The position numbers were made by a program, and so were the translations under genes. A stretch of 64,000 nucleotides of DNA from Ifrita kowaldi (taxonomy: Eukaryota; Chordata; Aves; Passeriformes; Cinclosomatidae): assembly GCA_013398055.1 (NCBI GenBank), contig VZRS01007507.1:744001-808000 (forward strand). The letters are read 5' to 3'. Below, piece after piece: positions 25,435 to 36,632 of the stretch. Position 1 is the stretch's first letter. Each line of letters begins with the position of its first letter. The notes below the pieces were generated by a model that was given only the letters and a program-made list of their open reading frames with translations, made no database searches and was not told the DNA's origin.

Positions 25435-25830
25435 GTTAATTAGTGACTTTGCTTCATTTTTCCTCATGTAAATGAACATAATTTTAAACACTGATAATAA
25501 AAATATGTTTAAAGGTTTTGCTGTACTGGGGAACATGATAGCACCTTGGATGGATGTGTCAGCAGTGGAATAACGAGCTCTGTTGGCTAGGTGGCAGTAT
25601 TATGATCCTCTTTGGAGCCCTGGGAAATATTTGGTGGTGGAAATCTACCTAACATAGCTACAGGGCTGTATAGGACTGAATTACAAAGCTGACCTACCTG
25701 AGTTACATACAGAAAGTGGAGCTTACACATCCCTTGGGCTACAATGATGAGTGTAACCTCCAATTCTGCCTTATAAATCAGGGACCTTTATTTGGATTAG
25801 TCATATCACACAGATGATATTTTTTTGTCC
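25435..25830. repeat. Duplicated block with indel, copy 2 (396 bases)
   Basis: Same sequence as 25015-25433 minus 23 bases in a GGTGGCAG-rich spot. One further mismatch lies near the left end (25439). Its right end runs on into unique sequence. The indel suggests that the two copies are two haplotypes of one locus. Confidence 0.92.
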
Positions 25831-28800
25831 TGAACTGAATAATTGCAGCTATTTCTGGTACAAATATGGAACGTTTTTGGCTCAAAAGGAAATTTGCTGC
25901 CCTCACACCCCTAAGAGCCTTCTTCAACCTAGTCTCCACACAGAATTTGCATAAATTGCAACTGGAAAGTAAGCCACAGTCAAAGCAAATTCTTTTCCGA
26001 AACCAGATGAATATTCATGTAAATATTTTTCTGATGTTTGCTAGTCCTTGTCATGTTAGTGTCCTGCAACAGGACACTTTGGGAACTTAAGTCATATAGA
26101 CAGGATAAAAAAGTAATTGGCATAAAGATTCTCTGCAGACTTATGCACAACTTTGGCAGCAGCTGCTTCAATTTTCAGCTCCCTTTCCCATTCATTGCTT
26201 CAAAGCAGCAGAAGAAATAACCTCTACTCTTGTGTACTTTCAGTGATATAATTCTTCCATGGTGATGGAAGAGAATAAAAATCAGAGTAGTCTAACCTAG
26301 GAAATGCAATTCCTGAATTACTTAATAACTGTACGTGTGGAATCTACAGTGTATGCGAGTGTAATTTTTTTTTAACAGTGTAATGCCCAAACTCAAATTT
26401 CTAGAGTTTTGAAACTAAGTGTTTTCAGAATCAGTAGCACACAAATGCATTCCTATATGTGAAGATGATGAGCCTTAAGAACTAGTTGATGGTGTAAATT
26501 ATTGTTACTATTCCTAGTACAATATCTTTTAGAAGACCCTTGCTCTGTCCTCCAGTAGGATACCACTCAACGAGTCACTGCAGTGAAGCCTTCTAGCAAA
26601 ATCTAAAATGCAAAGACAAAACGAGTTTTGAATGAAAAGAAAAAGGATGGTCCCCATTTATTTGCAGGGATAAGAGGCACAAGTTCTGTTGAACAGTTTA
26701 AGAAAAGTTGTCCAAAACATCTTCCTTCCCTGTATGTAACTCACTGCAGGCATTTAAGCATCTGATGATGTCTACAGTTTCACAGTGACTTGGCTGAGTG
26801 AAGTATCAGAGTGCCGATGCAACATCTAAAAAGATTTGGATCTGTAAGTAGGATGGATCCTAACCTGTGGTCATCAGTTACTACAAACATTAGGAGTTCA
26901 AAAGGAACAAAGTGAGTTTTGAATAATTGTGTTTTGTGAGTTTGCCTCAAATCCAGGGTACCTGAACTGAGACTCCAAGTAGTCCTCCAAGCATCAAGCT
27001 CCATTGAGGTTAGAGAAGGAGGTCAGGAGAAGCTCAGCTCTAAGGTGCTGAGGAAGTGGAGTACACTTAAGAAAGGTACACTTAACAATACCATACTGTG
27101 TGACTGACATATTGTTCTTGGCATATTTGGACTCAAAAATCAGTGCTTGGCCCTGGCCAAGAAAAGAATCTATTGCACAGAGGATGTACACAAGGATTTG
27201 TTAGGGGACTCCATAGCATTAACTGAAATGGTGAAAGAAAACAAAAAGCCCAAAACAAAACAAAAGAGGACTAAGAGGTAATAAAGATTCCCATTCATTG
27301 CTAGGCCATCTAGCATGAGACAAAGAAGGAAAGGGAGCTGTTCCCAGATATGCATCCTCTTCTGCGTCTCTTACAGTGCAGCAGGGGCCCTCCACAGTAC
27401 TTTCCCCACAGGGGCTATGTAGCTGTCACTAAACACATAGACTCCCTTTCAGCAGTGCTTGCTCCAACAAGGGCATCTGCTGCATCCTGCTTAATAGCTT
27501 AGGGTTGTGCATGCAATGTAATCTGAACCAAAAGCTATAATAAAATGGTAGGAAAAGAGGGAGGAAGAAGAGGCGAATCTCAGCCACTGCCAGTTCCTGG
27601 CCCAGGGAGTCTAAACACCAGGCTTCAGCTTGCTGGTTGCACTGACTCCAGACACCTGCAAAGTTCTGTAGTAGAAAATTTGTCTCAAAGAGTCACTTTG
27701 GACCATAGCCAAAGCTGCCATTTAAGAGTGTCTAAAGGAATCATGGTCTTTTGGCCTTGTTAAACTAACTTATTCCATGTGTGCCACGCAAGGCCACTTT
27801 TGCACAAATAGTACTGAAACCTTTCCACATGAGTTCAAATAAGCAGTGGGTGGACAAGGTACATGCAAGCATTAAGCCACATGAATGCAAAGAAACCCAT
27901 AAATGTATCCAAAATAGTGATAAATTAGGCAGGAACTATTTATTTTCTTTACATCTTAATTGTGAAAATAATGCTTTCAAAGTCCTAACAACATTAACTT
28001 TCTACTTAAATTTCCCTTGAGACTGGTTCCTTCTCTTTTTGGAACCAAATTTCTTTAGAACTTTTGGTCCCTGATATTTTAAGCTTTTCAATCTTTGAAT
28101 TTGTTCAACTAGTGAGAAATAAAATCCTTACTACCGTAAAAGCCTCAAAAAAAAATGTGGATAGGGAATCAGAGAAAAATAAAATATTGAATTATTAAAC
28201 AGGGAAAGTAGTCTACACCACATACTAGAGGCAGTGGAAAACACTGAAAAACAAAGAAAGAATTTTATTCCATACAAAATGGTATCAATGTTTTTAGTCT
28301 AAGCATTCAAAGATACTGTTTTGTTAAATGGAGTGTGAAAACTGCATTTTTTAAAGGGATATAATTTTTGGAAAGATTTATTAAGCTATGTCCAATATAC
28401 CTTGTCAAATGCTTAATCTTTAGCATCCCATCCTGTACTCAATATCACAAGTAGGAACATTTTCACCTATGTAGCTGATTAATGAATCTTAATGGGAGAG
28501 AGTTTTCCTTGAGACTCAAGCTAAACTTTCTTTTTACTATTTCCTCTCTCTTTTCATGTCCCCAGCCCATTACTTTACATATTTCCTGTGTTATTATGCT
28601 AAATAATTCCTATTCATCCTCATTACATACTTTTCATATTGAAATGCTTTCCTAAACTACACTGGAAATTGTGATTGTGTCATTAAAAATTATAATAATG
28701 CTATTCTGCTTTCCCGAAAGTCTACTTAACACAACACGAAGAGGGATCAAAAGCACTCAATCAATGGGTAAAAGAGCAGAGACTTTCCAAAAGGCCAGTC

Positions 28801-28910
28801 CAATGTCTGATACAAACAATTGTCAGGAAAGAGGTGTTTTGGAGCCTGCTCTTTCCTCTCAGAGACACTTTTCAGCCCCATGCCAACTGCTGCTTTATGC
28901 TGTGAGTTTC
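25831..28910. other. Unique non-coding DNA
   Basis: No gene or repeat recognised. A short direct repeat (GTACACTTAA near 27061 and 27076) is too small to interpret. Confidence 0.55.
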
Positions 28911-29135
28911 TCCCAATCCTAACTTTGACCCTAATTCTTACCCTAGTGCCACATGGAGCCTGAGACCAAGGTTTTCAGCCACACACAGGAAGAAATTCTC
29001 AGTTAAGAATTGCTTTTGCAGTCCAGTGCTCTTTCCAGTTTTTCCCTGCTCCATCTGCAGTTTTGCTCCTTTTCTCATTCCCAACCTTAGCACTACATCC
29101 TAACACTATACCTAGGACACGGTTTTATTTTGAGC
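28911..29135. repeat. Degenerate telomere-like (CCCTAA-type) tract, left
   Basis: The plus strand reads CCCAATCCTAACTTTGACCC then CTAATTCTTACCCTAG, close to the C-rich telomere strand but degenerate. A diverged second unit begins about 168 bases on (CCCAACCTTAGCAC... ATCCTAACACTATACCTAGG, 29079-29120). The reverse complement of 28911-28950 resembles 30703-30762 on the other side of the LTR, sharing GCACTAGG, AAAGTTAGG and ATTGG in order. Confidence 0.55.
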
Positions 29136-29258
29136 CCACGTCACAAATCCCTGTCTCATTCCAGCTGCAGCTCGAGGTTCTGTCTCTATCACACCTGCTG
29201 AGATGAAGTTAAGGTCACTCGTATATTTATTGCTGGGTGAAGGAAAAAGCCTAGAGCT

Positions 29259-30626
29259 GTAACTTCAGTGGGGCTGGGAAGTGGCTGCCAAAGCAAGTAC
29301 TGGCGCGTTGGTTTAACACAGCATATTTTTAGTGGGGGCAGGAGAAAAGCTGCTCAAAACGTCTATGTTTGGCACAGAGCCAATTGCTGCAGGCTCTGAT
29401 GGTGGGCAGGTTAGTAGCCCAGTTAAACAAGCTGGTAACGCCTCTGTGATGACATATTTAAGAAAGGAAAAGCCAAGAGAAGCTCTCTTTCTTCTCCCAA
29501 GTAGGGGGTGATGTGGCTGCTGGGACCCAACCCAGCAGGGGCCGCCTGAGCCCATCCTGCAGGGGGGCCACTGAGGGCCGCATGCCCGGAGCCCTCCCGA
29601 GGCCAGAGCCGCCTGTGTGGTGCTGGCAGGGACCACGTGGCCAGCAGCGAGAGACACAGCAAGCAATTCCCCGATGTGGAGCCCGGATGAGATCAACCTC
29701 TCAACTGCAACTTACAGACACCAACTTTCTTCCAAGTCAGAAGAAAAGGAAAAGTGAGGACACTTTGAGGAAAACCAATGCGGCAGCACTGAAGTCAGCG
29801 AAAAAAAGGAGAAGGAGGAGGTGCTTCAAGCGCCGGAGCTGAAATTCTCCTGCAAGCTGTAGTGAGGACTGTAAACAACAAACTGTTTCCCTATAATTCA
29901 TGAGGTACATGGAGGGGGATGCAGAGATCCACGCGCAGCCTGTGAAGAGTACTCACACTGGAACGTGTGGATGCTGGAAAGCTGTACTCTAGTGAGGAGC
30001 TCAAACAGAGATGATCCTTGCTTTCAGAGATCGAGGAAGAGAGCCTTTGCTTCCAAACTAGAACAGCTCATCCTTAAAAGACTAAACCCCATGAACTAAA
30101 ATGACCCATGCTGGGCAGTTGTGGGAAGACTGCGAGACCTGTGGGAGGGATTTTTGCATTGCAGCAGGTTTGGGCGGGCTGTTGCTTGTGAAAGTTAAAA
30201 CCACACTAGAAAAGTTCACAGAGAACTATCTCCTGTGGAAAGGATCCCACGGCACAGCAGAAGAAACTCTTTTCTGTAAACATACTGAAGAAATATTTTT
30301 AAGAAGAGAAATACTGACCAAAACCCCATGTTCTGTTTCATTGTGCAGTCAGTAGAAAGAGGGAGGGACGGTGGAAGAAAGGTGTTCTGAAAGTTTGCTT
30401 TGGTTCTCATTACCCTTTTTGCTTTTAATTCTGTCAATAATAAATCTTCTTTGTATTGGTTTATGTTTTGAACCTGTTTTGCCCTAAATTTTCTTTCAAT
30501 AATCCTTATCTCAGCTCATGAAGTTTTTGTGTTAATTTCCCCTCCTCTGCTTAACTATAGCAGAGGGAAATAAGTAGATGGTTTGTTCATGAGTACCTGG
30601 TGCTTAACCAGCGTCAACCCGCGACA
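29259..30626 (+). mobile_element. Old endogenous-retrovirus LTR, plus orientation
   Basis: The 3' part matches the structure of the opposite-strand LTR at 35536-36632: GAGGAGGTGCTTCAAGCGCC, a CTGCAAGCTGTAGTGAGGAC module, the U5-like TGTTTTGAACCTGTTTTGCC and a terminal GCGTCAACCCGCGACA. A TATA-like ACATATTTAAGAAAGG (29449-29464) and a polyadenylation hexamer AATAAA (30439-30444) are placed as expected for a plus-strand LTR. A GC-rich insert (about 29510-29690) is not found in the other copy. The 3' end at 30626 is clear; the 5' end is a guess at a TGTAAC (29259) and could lie up to ~60 bases away. No target duplication was found. No gag/pol sequence is attached. Confidence 0.75.
30439..30444 (+). 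promoter_or_regulatory. LTR polyadenylation signal
   Basis: AATAAA inside the LTR, about 180 bases before its 3' end, consistent with the end of an R region. Confidence 0.55.
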
Positions 30627-30689
30627 ACGGGATTTCAGGGTTCTCCTGAGAACCTTTTCTTCTTTCCATGGATTGTGTCTTGGGCTAAG

Positions 30690-30765
30690 GCCAAGCCTCA
30701 GCCCCTGCACTAGGTTTAGGTTTAGGAGTCATGGTAAAGTTAGGGTTTGGATTAGGATTGGCATT
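30690..30765. repeat. Degenerate telomere-like (TTAGGG-type) tract, right
   Basis: The plus strand reads CACTAGGTTTAGGTTTAGG, then AAAGTTAGGGTTTGGATTAG and GATTGG. It is the G-rich counterpart, in opposite orientation, of the left tract at 28911-29135. Confidence 0.6.
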
Positions 30766-33700
30766 TGGAGAGAAGGAAAGCCTAGGGCAACATCTGAGTT
30801 GTTGATGCAACATTGAGCAACATCACATACAGAGTGATAGTATGAAGGAACTTCCAGAGGATGGGCACATGGAGGGAGTCAGGAACTGTATAAAAAACAT
30901 GGAGATGGAAGATTATTGAAGTCTTTTAGTTTTGGTTTGCTTTTGGATTTAGCGAGACCTTTTGTGTAACTGAACATGCACAATATTTTGACTGAAAGAT
31001 GCATCTTAAATTAAGAGGCATCCCTGTTTATGTTGTTTTTGACTGGCAGCTATTCCTGTCTCACTAGTAGTTTCATAATGAAACAAACAGGGTGTATATC
31101 AATACATATGCTCCTGACAGAAAAATAGTCAATGTAATAGAAGTAGTTTATATCCAAGAAGAGGTCTTTCTGTCTGAGAGATTCTAGAACATGGCAATGG
31201 ACATTTTTCATCTTTGCAGAAGCTTTGAAATATTTCTTGTTGCAGATGACATTTTTTTTTACCCGCATTTTTTTCCTTTATAATCATCTCTTCTATTGAA
31301 TGTGCATCTAACCAGGAAGAGGTTTTGCAATATAACGAGCTGCAGCGCCACCAATAATTAATGCCATTCAACTTTACAGCCATGATTTTCTATTTTCTTT
31401 CATCTTTGGGAGCTATTTACCCCTGTGCAAAGTGAGTACAACACTAACAAATCAGATTGCTTCTCAATTTACATATATACAATGTCATTGCTCAGGAAAA
31501 CAGTGCTTACATGAGTAAATGAACAGTTAAACAGCTGACTTACCATTTGAATCTGCAATCATAATAATGGCTTGCATAAACTAGCTGTGCAATTGTGCAT
31601 CTCTTTTTGTGTATGCACCTGCCTTATAGTTCTCTTCACCTCTGTTGCACATACATTTACGAAAATTTAGTAACTGATGTGTTTTGGTCCCCATTTCTGT
31701 TTTTTATTTAAAAGATGGCACCTCTATCAACACCAAGTTTGCTATTATCTTGGATCATTTATTCAACGTATAGCCTGAAATAAAGATACCAGCTAACGGT
31801 TTATCACATCTTTTCTCACCATATTAAAAAAAAAAAATAAAAGGAAAAAAGAAAATGAAGGGATTTGTTTGGATTTCTCTCAGCCAGTTACTGAAAAAGA
31901 TCAATGTATGACTGCAGAGTAAAGCATAACTAACTGGCAAAATTATACAGTATTGATGGCAAAAGCTTGCTCATGAGTGGTTTTAAACAGTCAAGATCAT
32001 AAACATGAACATTGTTTACTGTGCAAAGCACTTACATAGCTGGCTAAATGCTGTTTCTTTATTTGGACTTAAGAAATACTGTCAGTGGAAGAAGTTGACC
32101 CTTTAAGGTCTTCGATGCCTCACCTGAGTCTGTTATGCATTGCAAAGCAATTGTCAGGGTGATGCTGTGTGCTTACTCTGACTCTAAGCATGCGTGCTAA
32201 ATCAATTCAAAGAGATAAATTATTTGTTCCAAAATGCGGTATCCTTGCTTTTGCCTTCCTGTCTGAAAAGCAACTGAAATAACACAGCTTTCTGGACTCA
32301 CGTGGGGATTATACAGTACATTAACTTTGTTCTTATCCTCTGCAGCAAGGTGAATTTAATCCTTTTAGGGTGCATACAGGGGATGCTTTTTGATCTACTG
32401 TATGTTGATCCATTATTGCTGCTGCTAATAATACTATCTACAGTAGGTAGGTACTAGTTTTATGTCTTCTGCATCTTGTCTGTCTTTCCCTGTAGAAAAG
32501 AAATTTGAATATCTGTCTCAGATATGTTAATTCCCACAAAAATGCACCAAATCCAGCATATTCTGTGATTATTGTGATTCCAGCCATGCAAGGCACTTTA
32601 CTAATTAAGTTTACTTTTAAATAGATCTGGACTTGAAGGGAATTTCTTCAAAGAGAAGTCAAATGTAACACCTGTCAGTCTCCTCTGTGTTGCACATTAC
32701 TGTTCAGGTAACTTCAGTCAGTGCTGATGTCATCAGTCAATGGCAAAACAGAAAACACTAGTGAGCTGAATCACTACATTTCTTTCACATGATAGTGTCC
32801 CTTTAAACTACATCTAATTATCTTAACTGTGGTGACAAGATATTACATTTTTCATAAAAAGATTTGAAAACTGAATGCTAATACAATGTATTTTCTTTTT
32901 GCAGATGATACCGAATCTGAATCCTACTTGAATGGCATCATGTACTGCATTCACATTCTGAATAGGAAAAATAATTCCATATGGAGTACATTTACTGCAG
33001 ATGCCTTTCCATTGAAAATGAGATACTCTGCATTTACAGTTTTGTGAAATGTTCTACTTTCAAATTAATTATAAAGGGGAACAAAGAAGTCCATCTACAA
33101 GAAAAGTAGCCCATTGTTATGAAGAATCCCTCCAATGTAGCAGCACCTCCATTTGAACAAGTAATCACTGATTCCTTTAGGGATATAGTAACCCTTGCCA
33201 AGATATGTAGCAGACCTCAAGGAAGCTGACAGGACAAACTGAAATGCAGGGGCTGCTTATATAAATAGAAAAGAATTATATAAAGGCTAGTGGACATTAA
33301 ATAGAGTCATGATCAGTGTATTTGACCACACCTGTTGGGGTTTTCTGCTCCAAGTAAAAAAATCTCATAAGGCTCATTACTTTACACACAAAATCTATGC
33401 ATGCTGGCATGCTCGGAACATACTGCCAGGAATCTGTGTTGGTTAGTGGTTTGGTCAGTGGACTGATATTCAGAGAACCCAGGATAAGTCCAAGATAAAT
33501 TGGTGTCTTGTCCAGTCATTTAGCATTGTTTCCTCAGTTTCTTCTGTTTCAAAGAGGGAAATAATACCGTTTATCTTGTACAGTACTTAAAGTACTCTGG
33601 ATTCATGTGAGAAAGCAAGCTATCCATGAGGCTTAGTATTTTTATTGAATCTTTGCATACATTTTTAAGTATTTTTAATTTTTTTTTTATTACCAAGCAC

Positions 33701-34239
33701 AGCATGATAAAATGCTCACTCAATAAGAAGGTCCTTTTAAAGCAAAGGGATTTAATCCTCCCCAAGATCCCAGCAATACAAATTGGTAATTAACATTAGA
33801 CTGAAGACTGTTCTTATTTGGCATCTGATTTTCCAGATCTCAATTTGTGTAGCTTTCAGCAGGGAAATTCTTCCCTCCGAGGACAGGCTTATTGCTTCAT
33901 AGTGAGGCTTTTGCAACTTCTTTACTTTTGGATCTTATGTCTTTGTCTTATTGATATTTGAAAATTGACGCTCTTCAGCAATCATTAATCACTTTTTACT
34001 TAAAATCTCTCATTCTCACATGAGTATTTTTTCATGATAAAGCATGGGGTGCATCTCAGCATTAAAATGAGAATTCTAGAAGAGTGTAAAATAGTAACAA
34101 TCCTAGTAAAAAGCATTGTTACTATTTTACATCCTTTTTGGCCCTGCTATGACAGTCTGAGAATACAAGATTCTCACTGAGGTAAGAAAGTGTTTCTTGA
34201 CTCTTTGCATACCTTTGCAAAGGGATCTTCTCTAAATCC
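30766..34239. other. Unique AT-rich non-coding DNA
   Basis: About 3.5 kb without a recognised repeat or gene. An A-rich stretch lies at about 31824-31860. The absence of recognisable mobile elements makes this one of several places where conserved non-coding sequence could be looked for. Confidence 0.5.
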
Positions 34240-34600
34240 TTGCATCAGGCAGTAGCTCTGCATAGCAAGGAGATGTCCCCTAAGCTTTCTCTTTCTAAAG
34301 CTGAACAAACACAGCTCTTTCAGCTTCCCATAAATCACGTGTTTCAACTCCCTGTCTATTTTAGTGTCTTATCTCCTGTACTAGTTGCAGCATGTCAACA
34401 TCCTTCTTATCTCAAGTAACCCAAAACTCGACTGCAGTACTACAGATGCAGCCTCACAAGTGTCAGCTAAATAAGAATTGTCAATTCCCAGGACCTGTTG
34501 TCCACATTCTTGATAACACAATCAGGTATGCAATTGGGTGTCTTCTCTGCAAGGGCAGATTTTTGTTCCATTTTCATGTTCATGTTGTTTGCTGCAGAAC
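34240..34600 (-). mobile_element. CR1 LINE fragment, strongly diverged
   Basis: Plus-strand phrases match an inverted CR1 3' region in order: GATGTCCCCTAAGCTTTC, AAGCTGAACAAACACAGCTC, GCATGTCAACATCCTTCTTA, AACCCAAAACTCGACTGCAG and CAGATGCAGCCTCACAAGTG. Neither end is sharp and no coding frame is left. Confidence 0.7.
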
Positions 34601-35178
34601 TGAAGTTTAATGAGCCAAACTCACATGAATTGCAGATTTATTTCAGCATTAAAAAAACCCAATGAAACCAACTCCACGACAAAAAACCTTTACACAATAA
34701 ACTTTGATAAGCCCTAGAGTGCAGGGTGGCTACTGTATAGGGATTACATATTATCTTGCTATTTGCAGATCATTTGAGATGAATGGGAAGTAGATGGTGT
34801 GTTTTAAAAACAACAGATGAAATTTGAAGTAACTGAGAGGTTGTGTTTCACGATTCATGTATCGGTAATCTCAAGATAAAATGTCATCTGTTTGTTCATG
34901 TCAGCTACTCAAGAATAACTGAATCAGAATCTCTGGGTTAGTCAGTCCAACATGTTATTCTATTCCTGACCACAGCACTAACAAGTTCAATCTTGAGATG
35001 CAAACTGAAACAGAAAACCTGAGATGCTACAACACCATACAAATATTTTTAGCCCTGCATTTTACAGAACTGCTCAAGCACTTACAACATGAAAATGTCA
35101 ATTTTTAAGGCAAGCCTGAAGTTGAGAGTTGGTCTTGACATAACTCAAGGAATTTGGCAACCAGCAATAAATTCGGCT
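34601..35178. other. Unique non-coding DNA
   Basis: Nothing recognised. Confidence 0.5.
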
Positions 35179-35282
35179 TATAGAATATACTTAATATATT
35201 ATTCTATATTATATATATTATGCTATACTATATTATACTATAACATATTATATTATTATATATAGAATATACTTAATATATT
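35179..35282. repeat. AT-rich tract with direct and inverted repeats
   Basis: A 22-base word occurs identically at 35179-35200 and 35261-35282. Between the copies lies nearly pure A/T sequence made of TATATTATA-type units, including ATTCTATA, the reverse complement of TATAGAAT within the word. The tract could form cruciforms or arise by slippage. Confidence 0.85.
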
Positions 35283-35535
35283 TAAATTCAGTATTTTAAT
35301 GACCTTAGAATTTATTGCTCGACTTCCAGTACAAGTAACATTTAGCATAACTCACCAGCTTTTTTATCACAGAGGCCTGATTCACATGGCAACTCTAGTC
35401 TACTCTTTAATATCTCTCTGACTATATTCTTGGCCTCTTTTTGCTTTCTATTTAAAATTTGTGCAAGAGACAGTAAAACCCTGTGATTTCCCCTGTTCTT
35501 GTTTGGCAACTTCCCGTTCATTTTCCCAATAACAA
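35283..35535. other. Short unique stretch before the LTR
   Basis: Nothing recognised. Confidence 0.5.
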
Positions 35536-36632
35536 TGTGTCAGGTTGTTCTTGGCTGGACTCCATGTGCTCACCAAAGCCCCTCTATCATTGCCTTCATC
35601 ATATGGACCAAGGAGGGAAAATGCAACAAAAACCCTTGTGGGTCAAGATAGGGAGATTTTGCTCACCAGGTACTGCCATGGGCAAAACAGGCCTGACTTG
35701 GGGAAAAAATTGCTTTAATTTTTTGTTAATCAAATCAGAATGGAATAACAAGAAATAAAACCAAATCCTAAAACACCTTCCCACAACCCATCCCTCTTTC
35801 CTGGGCTCAGCTTCGCTTCTGAATTCTCTACCTCCTCCCCTCAGTGGTGCAGGTGGATGGGAATAGGGGTGTGGTCGCCTCGTCACATGTTGTCTCTGCT
35901 GCTTCTTCCTCCACAGGTTCAGGATTTCTCACACTCTTTCCCTTCTCCACTGTGAGGTCCTTTCCACAGGAGACAGTCCTCCATGAACTTACCCAACATG
36001 AGTTCTTTCCATGGGCTGCAGTTCTCATGGAACTGCTCCAGTGTGGGTCTCTCACATGGTGCGCAGTCCTTCAGGAACAGGCTGCTCCAAAGGGGTCCCC
36101 CACAGGGTCACAAGTTCAGACACAAAACCTCCTCCAGCTCCTCTTTCCATGGGGCCATAGGTCCTGTCAGGAGCTTGCTCCTGCATTGGCTTCCCATCGG
36201 GTCACAATCTCCCTCGAGCACATCCACCTGCTCCAGCATGGGCTGCACGGGCTGCAGGGGCACAGCTGCCTCACTGTGGTCTTCACCATGGGCTGCAGGA
36301 ACATCTCTGCTCCAGTGTTCAGAGCACCTCCAGTCCCTTCTTCTTCACTGACCAGGATGTCTGCAGAGCTACTTCTCTCACATATTCTCTCACTTCTCTG
36401 CAGTTTCAGTTGTGCAGCTTTTCTCCCTTATTAACTATGCTGTCCCAGGGGAGACACCAGCATCTCCAGTGGGCTCAGCCTTGGCCACTGGGGGGTCCAT
36501 CCTGGAGCCGGCTGGCATTGGCTCTGTTAGACATAGGGGAAACTTCTGTCAGCTCCTCACAGAAGTCACTCCTGTAGCCCTCCTGCTTCCAAAACCTGGC
36601 CATACAAACACAATAAACCCCAAAACGTTACT
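35536..36632 (-). mobile_element. Solo LTR, about 1.1 kb, minus orientation
   Basis: On the plus strand it begins TGTGTCAGGTTGTTCTTGGC and ends near 36632 after CACAATAAACCCCAAAAC. The interior (35940-36310) is built from repeated modules around CCATGGGCTGCAG and CTGCTCCAG at 36009, 36236 and 36288, with weaker copies between. I recognise this modular ~1.1-kb sequence as a frequent avian retroviral LTR. The order of parts relative to the copy at 29259-30626 sets the minus orientation. No pol or gag sequence adjoins it, so it is a solo LTR. The long plus-strand frames across it (35844-36434 and 35983-36351) are antisense reads of the modules. No matching target duplication was identified. Confidence 0.85.

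Noticed and set aside
35844..36434. 196-codon plus-strand open frame rich in Ser/Leu/Gln
   Set aside because: It is the antisense strand of the modular LTR at 35536-36632. The repeated modules keep the frame open.
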